Shown: piece after piece, positions 17,372 through 26,009 of the stretch
Position numbering within the stretch: position 1 is the first letter of the stretch
Layout of the letters: every line of letters starts with the position of its first letter
NCBI RefSeq assembly: GCF_009650995.1
Contig: NZ_WHVV01000008.1
Coordinates: 106,682-170,681, forward strand
Direction of reading: 5' to 3'
Origin: Sporosarcina cascadiensis
Lineage (GTDB): Bacteria; Bacillota; Bacilli; Bacillales_A; Planococcaceae
DNA length: 64,000 nucleotides
The notes under the pieces: model-generated
Seen by the model: the letters and a program-made list of their open reading frames with translations, nothing else
The model's database searches: none
What the model was told of the DNA's origin: nothing
Program-made: the position numbers and the translations under genes

Positions 17372-17587
17372 ATGAGTAATAAAAACAATAAACAAACGAT
17401 GAATGAAAGAACCCACAATCCATTTGATACTTATCAAAACAAAAGTAAAGATGCCAGCAACAGCAATAATAATAACCCGAACGATAATTTTCAGGAAGAG
17501 TTTTCTGCAGAGTTTGATGCAAAAGTGAAAAATAAGAATAATAAAACTAATCACGATAAAGACCAAACTTCCAATAAAAGAAAATAA
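17372..17587 (+). CDS. Small hydrophilic protein, probable spore protein (gamma-SASP-like)
   Basis: A 71-aa protein very rich in Asn, Lys, Asp and Ser, with no hydrophobic stretch. AGGAGGTG at 17357-17364 places the ATG at 17372 seven bases on. The centre reads FQEEFSAEFDAKVKNKN, which recalls the TEFASETN..VR..N motif of gamma-type small acid-soluble spore proteins; only one copy is present. Together with the sigma-G-like promoter this suggests a forespore-made protein stored in the spore core and broken down at germination. The composition alone could also fit a disordered linker-like protein of other purpose. A terminator follows directly. Confidence 0.6.
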   Translation: MSNKNNKQTMNERTHNPFDTYQNKSKDASNSNNNNPNDNFQEEFSAEFDAKVKNKNNKTNHDKDQTSNKRK

Positions 17588-17589
17588 AA

Positions 17590-17629
17590 AACAGCCGCTT
17601 AGTTCTGACCATCAGAATAAGCGGCTGTT
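17590..17629. terminator. Bidirectional terminator between small protein gene and jetC
   Basis: Arms AACAGCCGCTTA (17590-17601) and TAAGCGGCTGTT (17618-17629), with a second inner stem TTCTG/CAGAA. Poly-A before and T-rich after allow use on both strands; it ends the jet operon. Confidence 0.85.
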
Positions 17630-17638
17630 AGTTTACGT

Positions 17639-20600
17639 TTAATCTTTTATTCCAATTTGGATTCCCCTTACCTTACTCTTCATTTCTTTCGGATCATGGG
17701 AAATGATAAACGCCTTGGAAAATTGGTTGTAGTAGTCCGTATCATGTGCTTTTGGAGAGAGAATAATCAATTTTCTCTGCAATTTACTGGCGTACAACTG
17801 AAAGACTGTTGCTTTACGGCTTTCATCCAACGCACTGTCGAACTCATCGAGCACAATAAAGCCCGACTGATTTTCCAGATTCTGAAGCAGTGACAGCGCA
17901 AATAATAGAGAACTCAGCGACTCTTCGCCGCCTGAAACCCCTTTACCCACACGTCCACCTCGTGCTTTCAAGCTGACATCTTCGAATTTCCCTCGATGGC
18001 CTTCTTTCCGCACATAAATAAACAATTTGAAGATGGGCCGATTTTTCTTATCCATAAGTTTTTCAAATTTGATTAGGCCTTCAAACTGAAATTCACCCAT
18101 ATACTGCTGAAAGAGCAAATTGATTTTTTGAACTTGCATTTCAATAGCAGTTTCCAAACGGCGTTCATTTTGGATTGCCCGCTCTTCGTTTTCTTCCAGC
18201 AAATTCTTTGCCGAATGAAGCTCTTCTTCTTTACGTTTAACTTCCTGCTCAAGTGTATAAAAGTTTTCAACCGCATTGGAGTCAATATTCTCTTCGTTAC
18301 GAGCATTTTCAAATCCGACCATCGCCTGATTCTGTCGTATCAATAGATCTTGTCTTGATTGTACTGCTGGCGGTTCCAGCAAAGCCTGCTCTACCAATTG
18401 AGGGACAAGCTCCCGAAGATCGTTTACTATTTCTTTTTGTGCTGCTTCATCTTTAGACAGAGCAATTCGTTCATCCTGTTTTTCAGATAGCTGATTCCTA
18501 ATTTGTATGATCATCCGCTGATTAACTTCCTGTTGATCCGCTGCATCCATAATATCTCGCTGCTGTTTACGTAAGAGATCTTGAATATCATCCAATTCAT
18601 CTTGCTGCTTATCTATATACCGGCGCAGCGAACTGAGCTCTTGTTTCAGTTGTTTCATGAACAATTGCTGTTGCTGCAGGCGTTCAATTTTTTCAGAGTG
18701 CCTGCTGAATTTTTCATATACCTTCAAATAGTCTTGCAAAGCAGCAGCTGTTTTCTCTTCCTGACTTTTCTCTTTCCAAATCTCCTGCGATTCCGTTTCA
18801 TATTCTTTTTTCTCTACTTTTAATTGAAGCTGCTCCGTCTTCAATTGGACAAGCTGTTCTACGCGATACTGTTGCTCTGCTTTTGAAGAAAGAAAAGCCT
18901 CCGCTTCCCTTACCTTTTGTACATCGGCATTCCAAACGCGATAGATTTCATTGTCCTCAGAGACTTGCAGTGTGAGCAACTCAATTTCTTTCTGTAACTT
19001 TTCAATTTCCTGAACAAGAAATCTTCTTCGTTCCTCTAAAGCCTGTTTACTCAATATAAACGTATTTTGTTCTTGCGGTCCTCTCACACCTTGCCTATCA
19101 ACCAACCTTCCTTTTTGAATAGCTGGCTGTTCTTCTGTGAAAAACCGTTCTATCCACCAAAGAACACGAGCGGCATGATTCTGTTCCTGCTGGGAAAGCC
19201 CTTCCTGCATTTGCAAACCCATACCGGGCAACTCCGTGATACTTCTATCGGGAATAAGTTTCTTTAACGAAACATGATACAAGTCGTTGAAAGGCCGGCA
19301 ATTTGAAGCGTCATAAAATATAGTATATTTAATGGCATCAAAAAGGCTTTCATTCTCAATCGGTGTATGATCCATTAACTTAATAAAAGCACGTAATGGA
19401 TAGGCTTTGATTTGCTGTTCTTTTAAATAAAGAATAGCTTCCCGCTGACGTGAGGATTCAATTTGATTCTTCTCCAGCATAGCCAATTCATTTTTCCATG
19501 CAGAACAAGTAACCCGCTTCTTTTCCAGTAAATTTTTTCTGGTTTCCAATGAATGATCTAAATCGGCAATATCTTTTTCTAATTGGTAGCTGGATAAATA
19601 ACGATTCATCATTTCCGAATGAAAGCGGCTGTTCCTTTCCCACTGGTCAATGGCTGCTTGGACATGTGATTGTTTTTGTTGATATTCTTCAATGGAAATC
19701 TCCGCTTTTTCAGCCTTCAGTTTCAGCGTCTCTTCTTGTTTTCCTAAGAGATCGACTTGTTCAGCAGCCGCCGCCAGTCTATTCCTTGTCTCTGTTTCGG
19801 GATAAGGCAGCTTCGAATATTCGTTTTGAAGTGCACTCAATTCCTCTTGTAAAGTATTGACTTCACTTTCCACTTCATCTACATCTTTTTCTTTTACCTT
19901 TACTTGAACTTCCGATTGTTCAAGTGACTGTTTTATCTCCAGCTGTCTTGCTTTCATTTTCTCTTCTGCTGCTTTTTGAAGCTCCAGTTCAGCTGTTAAT
20001 TGACGGGCCTGTTCTTCTGCATCATCTAAATCCAATTTACGCGCTTCCATATATTCTTCGACTTCTTCGCGGCCATTCTCTGCAAGCAATTGAAGCCCAT
20101 AGGTTGTCCGCGCATACTGAATTCCATTATCGGTAAGACGTTTTCGGTTATCTTCAAAGCGAATTTTATTATTCCTTGCAACAGATAAATTAAAATCATG
20201 CTGCTTTTGCTGGTTGGTCGCAATTACATACGCTTCACGTGCCTCTTTCACGATTTCCAGACTCGTCTCCCAGTCTTTCTGGATCCTGTCGATGCCATGC
20301 ATTTCGCTGAAGATGCGGAATCGCTCTTCCGGCGCCATAACGGAAAATTGGTTTACTTCTTGCTGATACCAGATTAAATAGTACAGATCTGGATGAATTT
20401 TATATTTGAATTGCAGCTCTCTTTTATAGGCACTTAAATTATTTTTATTGGCATCTCCAGAACGATAGGTTTGACGCAGTTCCAGCTCATCCAGATTATC
20501 GCCGTCATGGATTTCATAACGCAATTTAATCGGCTGTTTCGGAGGCTGCTCGCACAGCAGGCGGAACTCGATGAATAGCGGCCCGTCGATGCGGGACTGT

Positions 20601-20845
20601 CCTTCATTCTTAAATAAAAAATGAATCGCCGCTCTCCATGTTTCATCTTCTGGAAGATTTTGAGACTTCAATCCTTCAATGTCCACTTTACTGGAACGCA
20701 GGACTGCTCCCATGCAAAAAGAAATCGTCGACTTTCCCGCGCCGTTAGGTCCAGTAATCAAAATATGTTCATCGGCATGTTCCAAAATCATTTCTTCCGC
20801 ATCATAATCACGAATACCTGAAAATTGTAATCGCCAAGGGATCAC
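17639..20845 (-). CDS. jetC: Wadjet JetC: SMC-like ATPase (MksB/EptC-type)
   Basis: A 1068-aa SMC/MukB-like ATPase. Walker A GPNGAGKST is at residues 32-40; two long coiled-coil arms rich in Glu, Gln and Lys run from about 200 to 500 and 600 to 940, around a globular hinge-like middle (about 500-620); the ABC signature VSGGEES is near 970 and Walker B FIVLDEFD near 996-1003. In Wadjet complexes JetC dimers with JetA and JetB extrude DNA loops using ATP until the size of a circular DNA is sensed, then JetD cuts. It is the last gene of jetD-A-B-C; its ATG overlaps the jetB stop by four bases. A host chromosome-partitioning MksB function is the alternative, but the JetD neighbour favours Wadjet. 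Confidence 0.88.
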   Translation of the reverse strand: MIPWRLQFSGIRDYDAEEMILEHADEHILITGPNGAGKSTISFCMGAVLRSSKVDIEGLKSQNLPEDETWRAAIHFLFKNEGQSRIDGPLFIEFRLLCEQPPKQPIKLRYEIHDGDNLDELELRQTYRSGDANKNNLSAYKRELQFKYKIHPDLYYLIWYQQEVNQFSVMAPEERFRIFSEMHGIDRIQKDWETSLEIVKEAREAYVIATNQQKQHDFNLSVARNNKIRFEDNRKRLTDNGIQYARTTYGLQLLAENGREEVEEYMEARKLDLDDAEEQARQLTAELELQKAAEEKMKARQLEIKQSLEQSEVQVKVKEKDVDEVESEVNTLQEELSALQNEYSKLPYPETETRNRLAAAAEQVDLLGKQEETLKLKAEKAEISIEEYQQKQSHVQAAIDQWERNSRFHSEMMNRYLSSYQLEKDIADLDHSLETRKNLLEKKRVTCSAWKNELAMLEKNQIESSRQREAILYLKEQQIKAYPLRAFIKLMDHTPIENESLFDAIKYTIFYDASNCRPFNDLYHVSLKKLIPDRSITELPGMGLQMQEGLSQQEQNHAARVLWWIERFFTEEQPAIQKGRLVDRQGVRGPQEQNTFILSKQALEERRRFLVQEIEKLQKEIELLTLQVSEDNEIYRVWNADVQKVREAEAFLSSKAEQQYRVEQLVQLKTEQLQLKVEKKEYETESQEIWKEKSQEEKTAAALQDYLKVYEKFSRHSEKIERLQQQQLFMKQLKQELSSLRRYIDKQQDELDDIQDLLRKQQRDIMDAADQQEVNQRMIIQIRNQLSEKQDERIALSKDEAAQKEIVNDLRELVPQLVEQALLEPPAVQSRQDLLIRQNQAMVGFENARNEENIDSNAVENFYTLEQEVKRKEEELHSAKNLLEENEERAIQNERRLETAIEMQVQKINLLFQQYMGEFQFEGLIKFEKLMDKKNRPIFKLFIYVRKEGHRGKFEDVSLKARGGRVGKGVSGGEESLSSLLFALSLLQNLENQSGFIVLDEFDSALDESRKATVFQLYASKLQRKLIILSPKAHDTDYYNQFSKAFIISHDPKEMKSKVRGIQIGIKD

Positions 20846-21531
20846 AGGAATCCCTCCTTTTCATACAGATTATAGCGATTGAAAAACTTCATGACGTCTT
20901 CTTTTGACAGCTGACTGGAGTGGCTAAATTCGACCATTCGGTGTAAAAATGAATCTGAAAACATATTCACTCCAATGGCTGTCAGGCGGTAGGCATCCTC
21001 TGTATCCGAACCAACATGAATTTCAAGCGCGCCTATTTTTCGCAGCGTATCGATTGCCAGTTGTATACGCCGGCTGCCTTTCTTCATCTCATGACCGAAT
21101 GCTTCGAGCAGCTGGGTCAGCAAGGTATACTCATGTTTCAATACTTCCTGCTGATAAAACATGAACAGCAGGACGGCAAGTGCTTCTTCCGATAATGTAT
21201 GACGCGCAGACCGGGCGGGGACGCGCAGCATGACGACGACCTGATCACGTTCTTCATCATAGATCAACCGGTAATACCGTCCGACAGCCTGATTGACACG
21301 AGATAAAAACGAATGAAAATACGCATCTTCTTTACTTACACCAAGCAATTTTTCCACTTCTTTGCGCGACAATCCAAAGTTATTTGCACGGATGGTAGCG
21401 CTTGAAGAAAAGAGAATGGACATAAATGTCTGTTCTTCCCGGTTCGTTAACACACTGCGCAGTGATTGCAGACTATTTAACGAGAAATCTTCACTATTGT
21501 CGTTTTCGAATGCTGAATTTTCGGTCGTCAT
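20842..21531 (-). CDS. jetB: Wadjet JetB: MukE-like winged-helix subunit
   Basis: A 229-aa protein of the DUF4194/MukE-like (MksE, JetB) type. An acidic N-terminal tail (about 1-20) is followed by two winged-helix-like halves: NFGLSRKEVEKLLGVSKED and YRLTAIGVNMFSDSFLHRMV. The helical middle includes LSEEALAVLLFMFYQQEV, a typical segment of this family. In the complex it binds the kleisin JetA and bridges to DNA. It starts inside the end of jetA (38-base overlap) and its stop shares bases with the jetC start codon, so the stoichiometric subunits are translationally coupled. Confidence 0.83.
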   Translation of the reverse strand: MTTENSAFENDNSEDFSLNSLQSLRSVLTNREEQTFMSILFSSSATIRANNFGLSRKEVEKLLGVSKEDAYFHSFLSRVNQAVGRYYRLIYDEERDQVVVMLRVPARSARHTLSEEALAVLLFMFYQQEVLKHEYTLLTQLLEAFGHEMKKGSRRIQLAIDTLRKIGALEIHVGSDTEDAYRLTAIGVNMFSDSFLHRMVEFSHSSQLSKEDVMKFFNRYNLYEKEGFL

Positions 21532-22885
21532 CTTGAATCCACTCCCACTCTTTCTCTATTTCCCTCACGTCTTCTTTCGGCTCTATCTGAATTCTTTTAT
21601 TCGCTTCCAGTGCCGCAATTCCGAGAAGCTGACGAATCGCGTCCCCCCATTCTGATGAACTTGTTTCAATAATCGTTTCTTCTATTTCTGCTTTACTTTT
21701 TCGTTCCAAATATTCCTCAATCTTTTCTGTATCAATGCTCGCCTTCGTCCGCAGCCAGCTCGCTTCATCCACTAAATCATCAATCGATTGAACTTCCAGC
21801 GTTTCCTGTCTGAATTCTATATGGTGCGGTGCTTCCATTTCTGCAACCACAGGTTCATAGTTCTCCAGAAATTCGATTCCGCTTTCAATATCAGTATGGG
21901 ATAGAGGACTTGCATATTTTACTGGCATCCAAATGCCGTCAAGATCCTCTCCATCATACTGTCCTTGATCCATAAAGCTAAAGAGCTGATGTGCATTCGG
22001 GATTTCAGATTCCAGAGGAGGATGAAACATTTTGCTAATAAATGTCCGAACTTTTTCAGGAGAAATCACGGTTTTGAGAGGTGTTTGCTGAACATTCATA
22101 AACTGCAGATACTTATTAATCATGCCAAGAGATAAGCTTGTCCCTTCCGCAAGTACACCTGCACCGCTTTGCATTAAATTACTGAGTACCAAACTATCCT
22201 CAATTGTTTGAAACTCATTAAATCGTTCGTGCAACTTGCGTTCTAAATCTGCCATCAACGTATGGATTACTTCGAGTTGTGGCAGCGCATTTCGATCAGC
22301 CAACAGTTCCAATTCGCGTTCCTTCAACGTTTCATTGGCATCTTTCACGTTACGGATCATACTGGCAATGACATTTCCTCCCGAAATCCCTTTATCATCA
22401 TAGGCTTCGCTGATCTCGGCATCTCTCCTGGCCTGAAACAATGAACGGCCGATATCATCCTCTAAATAATAAGCGAGTGAATCGTTAGCAAGCCGTGTCA
22501 GAGAGTGCATCATCCGTTTCCCAACACTCATCATTTTAATTTGATGCGTTTGTTTACTGATCCAATTATTGCTCGAGAGAATCGTAACAACTTGATTTAC
22601 ACGCGCTTTAGATGGCGGATCTTCATCACGATAACGGGCCTGATAGCGATAATACAGTGTATCTGCGCTATCAATCGGTTCAGACAGACCATATGCTTCT
22701 TCATGAATCAATTCAATAATACGTAGAAATCGCAGCATCTCTAATGGCGATTGGAAAACTGCTTCTGAAGATAAATCCTTCATCACACCGGCTAATGAAA
22801 TAATATCGCGCATCGCCCGTGTCATCTCAGGCTGATGTTCATCCATATTGAAGATGGAAATTACTTGTTGATCCACTTTCTCCAT
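21494..22885 (-). CDS. jetA: Wadjet JetA: kleisin-like subunit (MukF/MksF-type)
   Basis: A 463-aa mainly helical protein corresponding to the kleisin of MukBEF/MksBEF and JetA of Wadjet. The N-terminal region has a winged-helix-like dimer domain (SPLEMLRFLRIIELIHEEAY, RVNQVVTILSSNNWISKQ), the centre has long helices (ELLADRNALPQLEVIHTLMA, ADLERKLHERFNEFQTIED), and the C-terminal end IRQLLGIAALEANKRIQ probably contacts the JetC head. It overlaps jetD by 25 bases at its start and jetB by 38 at its end. Sequence identity to named subtypes cannot be measured here; assignment rests on the order, size and partners plus family feel. Confidence 0.8.
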   Translation of the reverse strand: MEKVDQQVISIFNMDEHQPEMTRAMRDIISLAGVMKDLSSEAVFQSPLEMLRFLRIIELIHEEAYGLSEPIDSADTLYYRYQARYRDEDPPSKARVNQVVTILSSNNWISKQTHQIKMMSVGKRMMHSLTRLANDSLAYYLEDDIGRSLFQARRDAEISEAYDDKGISGGNVIASMIRNVKDANETLKERELELLADRNALPQLEVIHTLMADLERKLHERFNEFQTIEDSLVLSNLMQSGAGVLAEGTSLSLGMINKYLQFMNVQQTPLKTVISPEKVRTFISKMFHPPLESEIPNAHQLFSFMDQGQYDGEDLDGIWMPVKYASPLSHTDIESGIEFLENYEPVVAEMEAPHHIEFRQETLEVQSIDDLVDEASWLRTKASIDTEKIEEYLERKSKAEIEETIIETSSSEWGDAIRQLLGIAALEANKRIQIEPKEDVREIEKEWEWIQDDDRKFSIRKRQ

Positions 22886-24087
22886 TCTTCCGGACCTCCT
22901 AACGTCATTTCTTGTTCTGCTTCCGGAACAGTTTCAGACCATTCCAGATATTCTTGATAGGACGTAAAGACATTTCTTTCATTGCCGATAAAACGAACGG
23001 AAATCTCTTCGGTCAATTCTGCTAAATCTCTGGCTATAATCCTGCCTGCCGCATCATAATCTACCCAAATCACAATTTGCTGAATGGATGAATTCCGACA
23101 GATTTGCTGAATTAATTTTCGATGCGCTCCTCGCACCTGCCCGTCCACTCCGATGATCAGTGAGGAGGTATCTGCTAAAAAATCAAGTTCTCTTGCCATT
23201 CTTGTCAGCACCGCACGATTCTCCACCAACCATACAACCTCTGCGTCCGTTACATAGATTTCATCCATCACCGCAATTTCGGTTGTCGCATGGACAGTTC
23301 CAGCTGAATAATGCGAAAGCTGTCCCGTTAAGTTTCCCGTAAAAAAGATGGGAACAATAGAACCTGTACTGACAATCCCTATTTCACTGATCGGCGCGTC
23401 AATCCATTTTTCAATTCTGCGGATAAAATCATCACGATACGAATCAAACACTTTTGATCCGCCAATCCGCCTAAAATAGGTCGCCCCAATTTCTTTAAAC
23501 TCCATTTGAGATTGCTGGTTCCTTAACTGAAGATACGCAAGTAAAAACTCCGTAAACTTCCGGACTTTTTCTTTTCCCCAGGATTCTTCATCTTTGGTAT
23601 CAACAACAAAATCGTTGATATGGCGGATGAACAGCAAGGGAAACTGTATGTTTGATTTTTCAATCTCCTGCAGCAAGGTTTGGCGCAATAGATCATCCGC
23701 CTCCATTGCTTCCAGCTTTTTCACCCGTTCATATTCTTCAAGCCCGGGCCCCATGCGAAACACCGTAGAGTGCGGTGTTCGGCCATCAGATTTAAATCGT
23801 ATCTCTTGAATTAACCAGCCTTTACGCAAAGCTTCTTGTATTAATTTGCTTGAAATAGCCAGTGAGGTTTTCTTGGAATTCGGCTTGAGCTGTAATCTTA
23901 GAATATCGCTGGGAGGATGAACATCATACTCGCCAGCCGCCAAGACATTACCCAATACTTTGTACGTGCGCACTGTCCACTTCTGAATTTCCCATTCGCT
24001 TTCGCTAATCTGCTGAATTGACTCTCCGGCTTTGCAAATGTATGTTTCCAGAAATTCTTTCACTGTTTTCATGATCACAATCTCCAT
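22861..24087 (-). CDS. jetD: Wadjet JetD: TOPRIM nuclease subunit
   Basis: A 408-aa protein with an N-terminal wing-helix and central arm region and a C-terminal TOPRIM-type nuclease domain. The catalytic elements are visible: the acidic residue Glu289 in WLVENRAVL and the DxD pair Asp343/Asp345 in WVDYDAAGR, with the family's GVDGQVRGAHRKL in between. JetD cleaves DNA that the JetABC motor has identified as a small circle. It is the first gene of the operon. Two starts compete: ATG 24085-24087 (very close to GAGGTGAA) and ATG 24070-24072 (GGAG nine bases upstream). In the best-known type I systems jetD is last; here it leads. Confidence 0.86.
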   Translation of the reverse strand: MEIVIMKTVKEFLETYICKAGESIQQISESEWEIQKWTVRTYKVLGNVLAAGEYDVHPPSDILRLQLKPNSKKTSLAISSKLIQEALRKGWLIQEIRFKSDGRTPHSTVFRMGPGLEEYERVKKLEAMEADDLLRQTLLQEIEKSNIQFPLLFIRHINDFVVDTKDEESWGKEKVRKFTEFLLAYLQLRNQQSQMEFKEIGATYFRRIGGSKVFDSYRDDFIRRIEKWIDAPISEIGIVSTGSIVPIFFTGNLTGQLSHYSAGTVHATTEIAVMDEIYVTDAEVVWLVENRAVLTRMARELDFLADTSSLIIGVDGQVRGAHRKLIQQICRNSSIQQIVIWVDYDAAGRIIARDLAELTEEISVRFIGNERNVFTSYQEYLEWSETVPEAEQEMTLGGPEEWRKWINK

Positions 24088-24111
24088 TTCACCTCTTGAC
24101 TATAGAAGCCT

Positions 24112-24252
24112 AAATAGTTAACCTAAAATAGTTAGTTTGCTTTGCTCAATAATCACCTTTAGAAATGTAACTACCGCTAATCTATGTATAGGTACAGGAT
24201 ATCATATTTTTAATGAGCCAATCTGAAAAGAATTGGAAACTGAATAGTTAAC
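24112..24252 (-). promoter_or_regulatory. Repeated AATAGTTA(A/G) boxes upstream of jetD
   Basis: The upstream region holds AATAGTTAAC at 24113-24122, AATAGTTAG at 24127-24135 (14 bases later, as part of a direct repeat CCTAAATAGTTA/CCTAAAATAGTTA) and AATAGTTAAC again at 24243-24252. I see no convincing -35/-10 pair. Such boxes may bind a regulator of the jet operon, but AT-rich chance repetition cannot be excluded. Confidence 0.35.
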
Positions 24253-24256
24253 AGAA

Positions 24257-24292
24257 AAAAGCCATCACTCGACAATATGAGTAATGGCTTTT
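24257..24292. terminator. Terminator of the BCCT transporter gene
   Basis: Arms AAAAGCCATcACTC (24257-24270) and GAGTaATGGCTTTT (24279-24292) form a hairpin with one mismatch, and the minus-strand product ends in a T run. Confidence 0.8.
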
Positions 24293-24311
24293 CTAGCAAG
24301 TCGCTTTATGT

Positions 24312-25907
24312 TTATTCTTTTTCGTCTACCTCTTCTTCAATTGCAACAGGTACTTCGCTGGCATCAACATTAGTACGAGTATGGAAATTCGCTATATTCT
24401 CTGCTGACATGTCACCGAAATCTTTTACCATCCAACGCATCCAGCCAAAAATCATTACTAGCATGATAAGGATGACAGGAACACCTGTGATTATGGCACT
24501 TGTTTTAATTGTATTCAGATCGGCTCCTATAAAAATCATAGTTAACGGAACAATCGCCAACATGACACACCAGAAAAGCCTATGCATTGGATGTGGCTCT
24601 TCATTTTCACGAAGACCTGGAGTCGCTGTAGATGCCATTGTGAAAGCAGCCCCGTCCAATGTTGAAGCCAAAAACAATACAGATACTAGAGCAAATAGAA
24701 TCATAAAAATACTGCTGAATGGCAGCGTCTGAAGAACTTCAATGATCGCAGCATTATCGTTACCTGCAGCAAGCATCCCCACCATATCGACTGCTCCGCT
24801 AAGCTGTCTATCAATTGAAAGGCTGCCAATTACACCGAAAAAGAAAAAGCAACCGATACTGCCGCTCACTAAAGTATTCAAAATAACTGAACGAATGGTG
24901 CGGCCTTTGGAAACTTTCGCGATGAATATTCCAGTAAATGGTGCATACGTAATCCAATACAGCCAATAAAAAATTGTCCAAGATTGAGGAAATCCTGTTT
25001 TCCCAATAGGATCAGTAAACAAACTCATTTGAATAAAGTTCTGAAGCATCTGTCCTAACGCATTTGTGCTATTTGCAATGATAAATAGCCCTGGTCCTAC
25101 TATAATGATACCTATACAAAATAGTATGGCTAATTTAGTTGTCCAGTCAGAAATCCTGGCCATTCCTTTTTGGAGACCGATATACGAACTTAACGAATAA
25201 ACAACTGATATTAATAAAATTAATATTAAATTCATCTTAAATGAAGGTGTCAAACCTAGTACTGAACTTAATACACTTGAAACTAGAGGCACTGATACAC
25301 CTAACGTAATACTGAGACCACCAAAGCAAATGAAGATAAACATGATATCAACAATTCTTCCGATAATCCCTTTCTGCTTAATACCTGTAATCGCACTTAC
25401 GATAGCGCTTAAGCTTAATCCTTTATTTTTTCGAATATAAAAATGATAACAGATAGGCAAACCGACTAACGCATATAGTGTCCATGCGCTGATGCCCCAG
25501 TGAAACATATTATAGGGTAAAGCCATTTCAAATGCTCGCTGGGAATTCGGCTCTATTCCTAAACCTGGTGTGCCAATATAATACGCCCATTCGATAAATG
25601 CCCAATAAACAGTCGCGGATCCTAAACCACACGCAATCATCATAGAAACCCATTTAAAATTTGTATACTCAGGAACTGAATTCCCTAAACGAATCTTACC
25701 GAATTTGCTTATAGCTACATATGCAAGTAATGCAATACCCAAGAAAGTAAATAGCAATGTACCAGAACCGAACCAATCAGTCATTGAACCGAAGATCTTA
25801 TTGGCTACTCTTTGTGATTCCTCTGGTTTGAAATATAAGAAACCTACTACGAGTAAAACGAGAGACATACTAAGAGTAATCAGCAACTTATCTATTTTTT
25901 TTGTCAT
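24312..25907 (-). CDS. BCCT family betaine/carnitine/choline transporter
   Basis: A 531-aa, 12-segment secondary transporter of the betaine-carnitine-choline family, which takes up trimethylammonium compounds. Conserved TM parts appear: GLGSATVYWAFIEWAYY, ALPYNMFHWGISAWTLYA with the aromatic TM4 cation-binding box, and WTIFYWLYWITYAPF (TM8 aromatic box) followed by GIFIAKVSKGRTIR. The tail after residue 500 is acidic (EEEVDEKE). ATG 25905-25907 follows GGGGA. It sits downstream of two enolase-superfamily genes and a GntR repressor, so it more likely feeds a catabolic route than serves osmoprotection. Which quaternary amine is carried is unknown. Confidence 0.88.
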   Translation of the reverse strand: MTKKIDKLLITLSMSLVLLVVGFLYFKPEESQRVANKIFGSMTDWFGSGTLLFTFLGIALLAYVAISKFGKIRLGNSVPEYTNFKWVSMMIACGLGSATVYWAFIEWAYYIGTPGLGIEPNSQRAFEMALPYNMFHWGISAWTLYALVGLPICYHFYIRKNKGLSLSAIVSAITGIKQKGIIGRIVDIMFIFICFGGLSITLGVSVPLVSSVLSSVLGLTPSFKMNLILILLISVVYSLSSYIGLQKGMARISDWTTKLAILFCIGIIIVGPGLFIIANSTNALGQMLQNFIQMSLFTDPIGKTGFPQSWTIFYWLYWITYAPFTGIFIAKVSKGRTIRSVILNTLVSGSIGCFFFFGVIGSLSIDRQLSGAVDMVGMLAAGNDNAAIIEVLQTLPFSSIFMILFALVSVLFLASTLDGAAFTMASTATPGLRENEEPHPMHRLFWCVMLAIVPLTMIFIGADLNTIKTSAIITGVPVILIMLVMIFGWMRWMVKDFGDMSAENIANFHTRTNVDASEVPVAIEEEVDEKE

Positions 25908-26009
25908 ATAAATTCCCCATCTATATAAGAGTATTTTACTTTAAGTTTAATTATTGCTTATCGATAATTACCAATTCACAAAGTTCATATAGCTTGCTGT
26001 TGAGGTTCA

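Noticed and set aside
17639..24087. Housekeeping condensin (MukBEF-like or SMC-ScpAB)
   Set aside because: Firmicutes use SMC-ScpAB, and the fourth gene encodes a TOPRIM nuclease, which is specific for defence-type complexes.
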